Below are positions 42,754 through 50,709 of a stretch of DNA of 53,044 nt, in pieces. The translations under genes and the position numbers were made by a program. Below the pieces are notes generated by a model. It was not told the DNA's origin, made no database searches, and saw only the letters and a list, made by a program, of their open reading frames with translations. Origin of the DNA: an uncultured Clostridia bacterium (GTDB taxonomy: Bacteria > Bacillota > Clostridia > UBA1381); assembly GCA_934486735.1 (NCBI GenBank), contig CAKSQL010000017.1, positions 1-53,044 on the forward strand, read 5' to 3'. How positions within the stretch are numbered: position 1 is the first letter of the stretch; each line of letters opens with the position of its first letter.

Positions 42754-45744
42754 ATGAAGAAAGGGATAATCGCGGTTCTTGCAGCGGCGGCGGTATGCGC
42801 ATCGCATGGTGTGCTTGCGGCGGATCTGACAACAAGATACTCTGCGCTGCAAAGTAAATGCTCGCAGATAAAAAATCTGCTTGCGGCATGTGAAAAAAAG
42901 GGAATCGCAACAGACTACGAACGTGTGAGCTATCGAGTTCTTCAAAAATTTATCACGTTCGGAAAGGACGATATTGCGCACGACAAGACCGAAAGAGCTG
43001 AGTATATAGCCGAATGCCTTGAAAAAATTGCGGCAGAAACGACGGATACTTTGGTTAAGTATCGGCAAGGGAAAGCCGAGCCGCCGGAGCTGGACAGATA
43101 TGTAAACGGCGATGTCACAGCCGACGGTTACAGTCTGATTGCGGATGTAAAGAATAATAAAACCGGGGAAATATCGCAAAAGCCGGTTATATTCACCGGT
43201 TACGGACATTTCGGAACGGTGGCGGCGGATATCGGAATATTAAAGGATTTGGGCGTGAATATAATTCAGCAGGAGATTGTTATGTATGACTGCGTGGTAG
43301 ACCCGAACGCCGCCCCGATGGAGGGCTGGAGACGGCTCGATATAGGAGTGGTTGCAGACATAACGCATGAGGAAACAAATGGAGTTGACAACAGCGAGTG
43401 CCTGCATATCGTGAATCCGAACGGGTACGAGGACGGAAAATTTGTTCAGCTTTATCAAACCGTTCCGTGTGAGCCGTCAACAAAATATACCGTTTCGGTA
43501 AAAACAAAGGGAAAGGGCAGCGGGGCGTGCATCCTGCCGAACGGCTGGAACAGCGGCAGCTATGTATTTCCCGATTCCGATGAATATAAAACAACGACAT
43601 TCAGCTATACAAGCGGAGCGGAGCAGTACAGCATAACGCCGTATATAATAATCAACAGCACAGCCGATTTTTATATTGATGATATATCGGTAGAGGCGAA
43701 CGGAAAGAATTATATACATAACGGCGATGCGAAAAAGCCTTTAAAAACCTACACAAACAGCAGAGTGACTTTCGGAGTTGACCCCACACCTGTTTTTACA
43801 ACAGCGGATACACTGAGACGTGCCGAAGCGGCGGATGTGCGTGTGGACGTGTTGCTTGCGCCGCACTATTTTCCGGATTTTCTGACAAATGCTTTGGGAG
43901 ATATGAAGCATAAGCAGACCGGTATTGAGAATTTTTCGGCAAATATATATCATGATCTGTCAAGAGCGGCGATGAAAGCGTATATAGATGAAGTTCTCCC
44001 GTATTTTAAAGGCTACAGCTCGCTTAATTCGATATGCATAAGCAATGAGCCGGGTTACACGAGCAAAAATAATTCTTCATATTACAAAGCCGAATATGCA
44101 GAGTATCTGAAAGACCTGTACGGGACGGTTGAAAATCTCAATACGGCGTACGGAGCGAGTTATGCAAGCTTTGCCGATGTCCCGATGACAAAGACGAATG
44201 CGAGCATCACTCCGGAATATGCCGATTGGCGCACGTGGAATAATATTAAGTTTGCTGCCTGGCACAGGGAGGCGGCGAAGGAGATAAAAAAGATAATTCC
44301 GGGAATCCCTGTACATTCCAAAATAATGAATTATCTCAGATTTGCCGACGACGGGAGCCGGGGCAATTACAACCGATATTTCATGGATTTGGGAACCGAT
44401 TCGGAGCTGTTCGATGAATTTTGCGACTATCATGGGAATGACGCACATTCGTATTATAATGTCAGCTGGGCACCGTTCACCGGCGAGCTTATGTGGTATG
44501 ATTATCTTGCCTCGATATCTCAAAAGCCGATATTCAATTCGGAGGACCATATAATTGCCGACCGGAATAAGGATTATACAAAATATCAGGCAACGCATTA
44601 CAGAGCAAATATGTGGCTCGGCGCATTGCATGGGCGCAGTATGCAGGCAACGTGGGTTTATGAACGCACCTATGACACTTCAAGCCTTTTGCAGGACAGC
44701 ATACTGGACCGCCCGGACGTTCTTGAAATGTCGGGAAAGACAGCGCTTGATTTAAACAGACTGTCGGATAAGGTGACTGCGTTTCAGAATCAGGTGCCTG
44801 AGATAGCGATATACTTCAGCGACTATACCAGAAATTACGACAGAGCACATATGGCAAGACTTTTGTCCGATTACGAAAAGGCGATATCGTTCGGAAAAAG
44901 AGTTGCAGTGGTATCGGATAAGGAAATAGAGTCGGGAAAGCTGGATGAGAATTTCAAAATTCTTATTCTTCCGCAGGTTTCGGCAAGCTCGGAAACAGCA
45001 GTTTCAAAAATAGCCGAGTTTGCAAAACAAGGCGGCAGAATTATTTTCGGCGGCGAATGTCTGACCTATGATAAATGGCATAAAACGTTTGATAATTCCG
45101 ATAAGGAATATATTAAGACAAGGTGGTATAACGGCAGCGATAATATGTCGGATGCAATTTCGTCGGTTCTGAACACGATAGATAAATACAGGATTCGTGT
45201 CATAGATACAAGTACCGGAAAGGATATAACGGACTGCGATTACCGCGCGGTCTTTATCGGCGAAACGCCGTATATCAATATATGCAGATTGGATAATATC
45301 AAATCGGAGGAGGCAAAGAATATAAAGATTGTCCGGGGCGGAAAAACGCTTGCGCCGGAGGAGGATATTCTGAATCGGGATACCGAAACGCCGGCAGTGC
45401 TCATGCCCTTTGAATCAAGACTTATACGCCTTGCCGAACCGGTTAATGATAATGATTATCAAATTGAGCTTATCAAAAGCTCGGGAGTCTTGAGCGGTAA
45501 TTACAGCTTCACCGTCAGGGCGACCAATACAACATTGTCTGATGATATGCTTACTTTAAAAGCAGAATTATCTGATATAAACGGCATTATTTTGAAAGAC
45601 GCAAGCTTTTCAAAGAATGTCGCGCAGGGAAAAAATATAATGTTCAGTGCGTCCGTGGCTATCCCCGCCGAGGGCTGCCGCCTGAGAATCAGCGTAGAAG
45701 ACAGCAGCGGTGCGGCAAGTAAAAACACATTGAATATTGAGTAG
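42754..45744 (+). CDS. Second secreted GH42/clan-A-like hydrolase (paralogue)
   Basis: 996 residues with a signal peptide (cleavage about 22). It matches residues about 500 onward of the first hydrolase, domain by domain: a helical domain (about 25-115), the first barrel strand (VIFTGYGHF, about 143), an inserted beta-sandwich binding domain (about 188-326), and the rest of the barrel. The acid/base candidate is Glu432 (SNEPGYT) and the nucleophile Glu597 (FNSEDHII), with ATWVYERTY after it. Then come a flavodoxin-like trimerisation-type region and a C-terminal beta domain. It lacks the two N-terminal binding domains of its paralogue. GGAGGAA in the end of the preceding gene serves as its ribosome binding site. 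Substrate unknown. Confidence 0.8.
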   Translation: MKKGIIAVLAAAAVCASHGVLAADLTTRYSALQSKCSQIKNLLAACEKKGIATDYERVSYRVLQKFITFGKDDIAHDKTERAEYIAECLEKIAAETTDTLVKYRQGKAEPPELDRYVNGDVTADGYSLIADVKNNKTGEISQKPVIFTGYGHFGTVAADIGILKDLGVNIIQQEIVMYDCVVDPNAAPMEGWRRLDIGVVADITHEETNGVDNSECLHIVNPNGYEDGKFVQLYQTVPCEPSTKYTVSVKTKGKGSGACILPNGWNSGSYVFPDSDEYKTTTFSYTSGAEQYSITPYIIINSTADFYIDDISVEANGKNYIHNGDAKKPLKTYTNSRVTFGVDPTPVFTTADTLRRAEAADVRVDVLLAPHYFPDFLTNALGDMKHKQTGIENFSANIYHDLSRAAMKAYIDEVLPYFKGYSSLNSICISNEPGYTSKNNSSYYKAEYAEYLKDLYGTVENLNTAYGASYASFADVPMTKTNASITPEYADWRTWNNIKFAAWHREAAKEIKKIIPGIPVHSKIMNYLRFADDGSRGNYNRYFMDLGTDSELFDEFCDYHGNDAHSYYNVSWAPFTGELMWYDYLASISQKPIFNSEDHIIADRNKDYTKYQATHYRANMWLGALHGRSMQATWVYERTYDTSSLLQDSILDRPDVLEMSGKTALDLNRLSDKVTAFQNQVPEIAIYFSDYTRNYDRAHMARLLSDYEKAISFGKRVAVVSDKEIESGKLDENFKILILPQVSASSETAVSKIAEFAKQGGRIIFGGECLTYDKWHKTFDNSDKEYIKTRWYNGSDNMSDAISSVLNTIDKYRIRVIDTSTGKDITDCDYRAVFIGETPYINICRLDNIKSEEAKNIKIVRGGKTLAPEEDILNRDTETPAVLMPFESRLIRLAEPVNDNDYQIELIKSSGVLSGNYSFTVRATNTTLSDDMLTLKAELSDINGIILKDASFSKNVAQGKNIMFSASVAIPAEGCRLRISVEDSSGAASKNTLNIE

Positions 45745-45880
45745 GGCATTGCCCGATTTCCCTGTAAAAGCAATTGTAAAAAGGTGTGGCGGCGCTTTAT
45801 CTTTGATTTTGCAAAAAAGCGCGGTCATACCGGCTTACATTTCATTTGTAAAAATTTAAAAATTAAGGAGGACAAGAAAA

Positions 45881-48800
45881 ATGGCAAAAATGAAAGAAAG
45901 AATTTTGGGCGCAGCTTGCAGCGCTGCAATGCTGGCGGCAATGATTACAATGCCTGCCGCTGCTGCCGAAAAAAATTGGGTAGCAGGTAATCTCGGCGGA
46001 GACTGCTATGTGGTCAATCAGAATACCGACAGCGATTCGGTAAAGGGTTATTTTGCACAGCAGGTTTATGACGCTACCGCACCGGACGGAGATAATTGGG
46101 TAATGAAAATCATCTATCCGGGGCAGAGAGCAGACGGCAAATATATTCAGCTTACTCAGTATAACAGCCTTGATGATGTTGCTGTCGGAACAAAAGTCAG
46201 AATGAAGCTTAAATATAAAGTGGATTCCGCAGGAAATACGGGTGCGGTGGTATTTCGCGCAAATGCCGAACAGAATAGTGTAACTGCCGATATACCTGCC
46301 GATATTACCGACGGCTGGAAGGAATTTTCGTATGACTTTGATTATGCAGGCTACGATAATTCGACATTTTTCATTGAAGATAATATCACAATCAGCTTTG
46401 ATGACATTCAGTTCGGAACATTGGATGATGAAAATAATTTCAATGTGCTGAAGACAAATTCATCTACATTTTGGCCGATCAATACAAGCACTCCTGCAGC
46501 TGTGAGCGGTGTGGGTGCAACGGTAACATCTGAGGGAAATGCAGTCATAAGTTTCACTCCGCCGACAGAAACGGGTGTGGAAATATATAAGTATAATATC
46601 TATGAAGTTGTTGACGGAGAATATATCCTGAAAACAACTGCCGATTATGACGCATCGTCGGCAGTGATTTCAGGTTACAGAACCGATAAAAGCTATCGCT
46701 TCGCAGTGTCGTCGCTGGGACAAAATCTCATGGAATCCGCACGTGAAACCGCTGATTACGGCGCAGTTGTCGCCGAGACCGACCCGAATGAGTACACGGC
46801 AACCGATAACTGGCTTGCCGAAGAGCCGACTTCGGGCTGCTACACCGTCTGCCAGGTCAGCAATGATACGGTAAAGGGATATCTGCTGCAGCCGACCTAT
46901 GACACAACCGCTCCGGACGGAGATGACTGGACAACTCGGGTAATTTTCCCGGGCAGATATGAGGCGAATAAGTTCCTCCAGCTGGGTTATTACCATGACC
47001 TGAAAAAGAAGCTGTCGGAGGGTGACAGTGTAAGAGTGTCATTCAAGTACAGAATCAATAATAAAAATGCAGCGGAAAAAGCAATTGCATTTTTCCCGTA
47101 TCAGGATGATTCGAGTATAATTGTGAATGTGCCGACAAAGGTAGAGGCAGGCTGGAATACATTCACATATGATTACACATATAAGGATATAGAATATTCA
47201 AAAATAATTGTTAAGGATTATGTGGATGTAAGCTTTGACGACGTGAAATTCGGAACTGTAGCGGACGACGGTACATTTAATGTATTGAGAACCTTCCCGT
47301 CAAACGATTGGTGGAGACTTAATAAGGACGCACCGGAGGCTGTTACGGCTCCGTCAGCTGCAGCCAATGATGACGGAACGGTTACAGTAAGTTATACCCT
47401 GCCAGAATCGAGCAGCATCGATATCTATAAGATTAAGATTTACCAGTCGGTCGGCGGAGCATGGAGACATGTAAAGAGCGTAAACTATAACGAAACAACA
47501 GCAACATTTACACCGGCTGAGGGCGGCAGCAATAACTTTGCAATTGCAACAGTGGGCAGAAATATGAAAGAGACTCTTGCCATGACTTCGATAGAGTCAG
47601 AGGATATTATAAATTTAGCAGCGTCGGCAAGTGCCGATACCGTAACGCTCACATGGAACTACGGAAAGGATGCATCGGAATATAAAGCGGTGGATATCTA
47701 TAAGTCAGCAAAGGGCATAAGCAAAAAAATTGCAACTGTATTGCCGGAGCAGACAAAATTTTTGAATGATGTCGAATCGGGCGAGTATGAATTTCAGCTT
47801 GTGCCGATAATGGCAGACGGTTCAAAGGGCGGAGCGTCAAGCATTGTAGCGGCAACGACCGGACTTGTGATAAAGGGCAGAAATGACGCTATGGGCAATG
47901 ACGCTTACTACGGCGAAAGCGGAAGAAAGTCGTATCAGAGCGCGTTCTACAACCAAGTGTACGAAGATGCAACCGAGAACTGGAGCGCAAGATATGAAGC
48001 CGAGGAGGGCGTTACGCTGAAGTTCAGACAGCATGGAATAAAGGCAAACGCCGGATCGACCTATAAGATGAGCTTTAAGTATAATATATACAAGACATCG
48101 GATAATGCCGAATTTTATGTTGAGCCGGTAAACGGCCGCGGCATAAAGGTTGATATTGATACGGCAGTCACATCGGGCTATAAGACCTTCACTTATGAAT
48201 ATACTTCAAATGAGGGCGACGATGATCATTGCTGGTTCACTTTCAGCGGCATAAGCGTGATATTTGACGATGTTACCGTTGAGGATATCACAAACGGAAC
48301 AACGGTCAGAACACAGGGCTTCGGAACGTGGGGCGCACAGTCGGACGGAGTTCATCCGAGTGTTGAAGTTCCGAATGTGACAAATCTGGATGCCGAGGTT
48401 GACACAATAGGCAATGTAATTCTCACATGGAATTTGCCGGGCAATGAAGTTACAAATATAGCGGCAATCAACATTTATGAGCTTAACTTAGACGGAAGTG
48501 TAAACAGACTTTTAAAGACAGTTAAAGGAAATAACAGTTCGGCGGTTCTTACGGGACTTGCCGGCGGCAGCTATGATTTTGCGGTTGAGACATTGAACGA
48601 GAATGAGGTAAAATCGGCTGAAATGGAAAGCTATTTTGGTGCGGAAGTGCCTGAAACCCTTACCTTGAGCTTTGACAGCAATACAATAACGGCAGGTAAG
48701 CTTGGTGCAAGCGTAACAATTTCAAACGGTGCATATATCGATGCAGACGCATTCCTCGCTGTGGCATTGTATAATAAAGGCAGACTTGTCGATATTTCCA

Positions 48801-48964
48801 CAATAACACCCGATATCAGTGATGGTACGGCTTTCCCGGCAAAATTCTCAGCTTCTGTGAATGTACCGGAAATCAAAACGGATGATAAATATACAGCTAA
48901 GGCATTTTTGTGGAACGGCACAGAGATGAAACCGCTCAGAAATTCAATATCACTGGGTGAGTAA
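45881..48964 (+). CDS. Secreted protein with three CBM-FN3 modules
   Basis: 1027 residues with a signal peptide (cleavage about 28). Three binding-type beta-sandwich modules recur (about 30-205, 310-490 and 670-805), each with the pattern GYxxQxxYDxTAPDGDxW or a diverged version, then KYIQL/KFLQL, and ending SFDDVKFGT-like. FN3-like domains (YKYNIYEVVDG, IDIYKIKIYQSVGG, AVDIYKSAKGI, AAINIYELNLDG) lie between and after them. The C-terminal domain ends AKAFLWNGTEMKPLRNSISLG, as in the protein at 41674. No catalytic residues or anchor are seen. It is the last gene of the locus, has its own strong AAGGAGG and stands 136 nt after the second hydrolase, so it may be made in large amounts. Confidence 0.75.
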   Translation: MAKMKERILGAACSAAMLAAMITMPAAAAEKNWVAGNLGGDCYVVNQNTDSDSVKGYFAQQVYDATAPDGDNWVMKIIYPGQRADGKYIQLTQYNSLDDVAVGTKVRMKLKYKVDSAGNTGAVVFRANAEQNSVTADIPADITDGWKEFSYDFDYAGYDNSTFFIEDNITISFDDIQFGTLDDENNFNVLKTNSSTFWPINTSTPAAVSGVGATVTSEGNAVISFTPPTETGVEIYKYNIYEVVDGEYILKTTADYDASSAVISGYRTDKSYRFAVSSLGQNLMESARETADYGAVVAETDPNEYTATDNWLAEEPTSGCYTVCQVSNDTVKGYLLQPTYDTTAPDGDDWTTRVIFPGRYEANKFLQLGYYHDLKKKLSEGDSVRVSFKYRINNKNAAEKAIAFFPYQDDSSIIVNVPTKVEAGWNTFTYDYTYKDIEYSKIIVKDYVDVSFDDVKFGTVADDGTFNVLRTFPSNDWWRLNKDAPEAVTAPSAAANDDGTVTVSYTLPESSSIDIYKIKIYQSVGGAWRHVKSVNYNETTATFTPAEGGSNNFAIATVGRNMKETLAMTSIESEDIINLAASASADTVTLTWNYGKDASEYKAVDIYKSAKGISKKIATVLPEQTKFLNDVESGEYEFQLVPIMADGSKGGASSIVAATTGLVIKGRNDAMGNDAYYGESGRKSYQSAFYNQVYEDATENWSARYEAEEGVTLKFRQHGIKANAGSTYKMSFKYNIYKTSDNAEFYVEPVNGRGIKVDIDTAVTSGYKTFTYEYTSNEGDDDHCWFTFSGISVIFDDVTVEDITNGTTVRTQGFGTWGAQSDGVHPSVEVPNVTNLDAEVDTIGNVILTWNLPGNEVTNIAAINIYELNLDGSVNRLLKTVKGNNSSAVLTGLAGGSYDFAVETLNENEVKSAEMESYFGAEVPETLTLSFDSNTITAGKLGASVTISNGAYIDADAFLAVALYNKGRLVDISTITPDISDGTAFPAKFSASVNVPEIKTDDKYTAKAFLWNGTEMKPLRNSISLGE

Positions 48965-48970
48965 ATGCAT

Positions 48971-49006
48971 AAAAACCTCTCCGGGATTATCCTCGGGGAG
49001 GTTTTT
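48971..49006 (+). terminator. Terminator of the surface-glycan operon
   Basis: A 13-bp stem (AAAAACCTCTCCG with CGGGGAGGTTTTT, one G-U pair), a 10-nt loop and a T-run sit just past the last stop. This is the clear end of the locus. Confidence 0.9.
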
Positions 49007-49171
49007 CCGACAAATTCTGTGTGTTCCTATTCAATCGGCACGCAGTTCAAGGCGGTTTGTTCGACCGAATCACAGTGCATCGGGAGAAGTGGAAAACACG
49101 CAGGTAAAGGCAAATGGTCGCAAATCCGGCAAAAATGTCCGAAAAGAAGAATAAAAAAACAAATTTTAGAT

Positions 49172-49217
49172 AAAAACAGGTTAGAATCCGCATTTTTTCA
49201 GATTCTAACCTGTTTTT
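49172..49217. terminator. Bidirectional terminator before ilvE
   Basis: A perfect 17-bp inverted repeat (AAAAACAGGTTAGAATC and its complement) with a 12-nt loop has T-runs on both strands. It ends ilvE on the minus strand and backs up the operon terminator on the plus strand. Between 49007 and 49171 I see no gene that I would support. Confidence 0.88.
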
Positions 49218-49233
49218 TGCATAGATATATAAT

Positions 49234-50301
49234 TTAGCAAACCTTTACTGTCCAGCCGTACTTGTCCTCAAGTTTTCCGCTCTGAATGCCTGTGATTGTA
49301 TCATAAAGCATTTGCGAAATTTTGCCGATTCCGCCGTCTGCAACGGTAATCTTTTTGCCGTCCCATTCGAATGAGCCGATAGGCGAAATAACAGCTGCCG
49401 TTCCTGTTCCGAAAGATTCCTTAAGGTCGCCGTGGTCGTGAGCCTCAAACAGTTCCTCTGCGGTGATTTTTCTTTCCGATACCTTGTAACCTTGGCTCTT
49501 TAAAAGCTCTATGGTTGACATTCTTGTTATACCGGGGAGGATACTGCCGGAAAGCTCGGGAGTAACAACCTCATCGCCGATTACAAAGAAAATGTTCATA
49601 GCGCCGACTTCTTCGATATATTTTCTCTCTACGCCGTCAAGCCAAAGAACCTGCGAATATCCGATTTTCTCGGCATCTGCCTGAGCTTTAAGCGAGGAAG
49701 AGTAGTTTCCTGCTGTCTTTGCAAAGCCTGTACCGCCCTTTACCGCGCGAACATATTTCTGCTCGATGTAGATGTCAACCGGCTTTAAGCCGTCGGCAAA
49801 ATATGAGCCGACCGGCGAAAGGATTATAACGAATAAGAGGTGGTGTGCCGGATGAACGCCGATTTGCGGATCAATAGCAAAGATGTACGGTCTTATGTAG
49901 AGCGATGTCCCGGGCGCTGTCGGAATCCAGTCGGCATCGACTTCCACCAGTTTTTTGATTGCTTCAACGCAGAACGCCTCATCAACCGCAGGGATACACA
50001 GACGGTCGTTTGAAACATTCAGACGTGCCATATTTTTGTCCGGTCTGAACAGCTGAATGCCGCCGTCGGGGGTTTTGTAAGCCTTAAGTCCCTCAAAAAC
50101 TTCCTGACCGTAGTGCAGACACATAGCAGCCGGGTCGAGGGGAATGGGAGCGTAAGGAACAATTCTTGCATCGTGCCAGCCTTCGCCTTCGTCGTAGTTC
50201 ATCATAAACATGTGGTCTGTATAATAGTTTCCGAAACCGAGCTTGGACTGATCCAAAGGCTTTTGCTTCGGTGTGGTCGTTTTTGTTATTGAAATTTCCA
50301 T
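49234..50301 (-). CDS. ilvE: Branched-chain amino acid aminotransferase
   Basis: 355 residues of PLP fold class IV. It interconverts Leu, Ile and Val with their 2-oxo acids using glutamate/2-oxoglutarate. Family features are LHYGQEVFEGLKAYKTPDGGI near residue 65, RPDKNMARLNVS, the PLP lysine in the segment GGTGFAKTAGNYSSSL, the conserved QVLWLDGVERKYIEEVG and SILPGITRMSTIELL. GTGTAAVISPIGSF near the C-terminus is also typical. GGAGG precedes the ATG at 50301. It is divergent from ilvB, the partner pathway genes, and has its own promoter. Confidence 0.97.
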   Translation of the reverse strand: MEISITKTTTPKQKPLDQSKLGFGNYYTDHMFMMNYDEGEGWHDARIVPYAPIPLDPAAMCLHYGQEVFEGLKAYKTPDGGIQLFRPDKNMARLNVSNDRLCIPAVDEAFCVEAIKKLVEVDADWIPTAPGTSLYIRPYIFAIDPQIGVHPAHHLLFVIILSPVGSYFADGLKPVDIYIEQKYVRAVKGGTGFAKTAGNYSSSLKAQADAEKIGYSQVLWLDGVERKYIEEVGAMNIFFVIGDEVVTPELSGSILPGITRMSTIELLKSQGYKVSERKITAEELFEAHDHGDLKESFGTGTAAVISPIGSFEWDGKKITVADGGIGKISQMLYDTITGIQSGKLEDKYGWTVKVC

Positions 50302-50334
50302 GATATAATACCTCCAATTTGTAATACTAATTGT

Positions 50335-50363
50335 ATTATACTACTTTTTTATCAAAATGTAAA
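50335..50363 (-). promoter_or_regulatory. ilvE promoter with palindrome near the start site
   Basis: On the minus strand TTTACA (50358-50363), a 17-nt spacer and TATAAT (50335-50340) precede ilvE. TAATAC, a 5-nt centre and GTATTA (50322-50338) overlap the -10 and likely transcription start, a possible operator. Confidence 0.7.
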
Positions 50364-50457
50364 TAGTAATAACTGTTAAAATTTAATAAGAAAAAACATG
50401 TTTTTCTTGATTTTATTCCAAAAGTTGTGTTAATTTTCGCTGATTGGCGTTTGTAGG

Positions 50458-50486
50458 TTGACAAAATCAAAAAATAGCTGTAAAAT
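50458..50486 (+). promoter_or_regulatory. ilvB-ilvN promoter
   Basis: TTGACA (50458-50463), a 17-nt spacer and TAAAAT (50481-50486) place the transcript start near 50493, about 215 nt before the ilvB start codon. Confidence 0.75.
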
Positions 50487-50492
50487 ATAATA

Positions 50493-50709
50493 TAAACCAA
50501 TTATTTATTGTACCCGGGGCAATGCCGTCAACACCGGACGGCAAGACGAACCGCAAGGGAAAAAAAGAGCGGCTCTCCGGGAATGAAAAGCAGCGTACAA
50601 CGCGGTCTTTTGCGGCGGTATGCTTCCGGCATGCGGCAGCAAAAAATATTTATCGGGCGGCATGGAAACAACCACCCGAACAGTATTTATAAAAAAGGAG
50701 GAATTTTGT
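50493..50709 (+). promoter_or_regulatory. Long structured leader of ilvB, class unknown
   Basis: About 215 nt of untranslated leader. Visible pairings are CCCGG/CCGGG (about 50513 and 50577) enclosing two hairpins, TGCCGTC/GACGGCA and CCGC/GCGG, which together make a three-way junction. Further down is an imperfect 16-bp stem starting TTTTGCGGCGG (about 50608-50648). No T-box AGGGTGGNACC sequence, no obvious Leu/Ile/Val-rich leader peptide and no intrinsic terminator was found. It could be a riboswitch-like sensor or a processing site. The ilvE-ilvB gap apart from the two promoters and this leader shows nothing else. Confidence 0.5.

Noticed and set aside
48957..49237. Small plus-strand frames after the triple-CBM gene
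   Set aside because: They run through two strong terminators and have no ribosome binding site or conserved features.
50493..50600. c-di-GMP or T-box riboswitch above ilvB
   Set aside because: Short matches such as GGGGCAA and GACG exist, but the receptor, tetraloop and T-box core sequences are missing.
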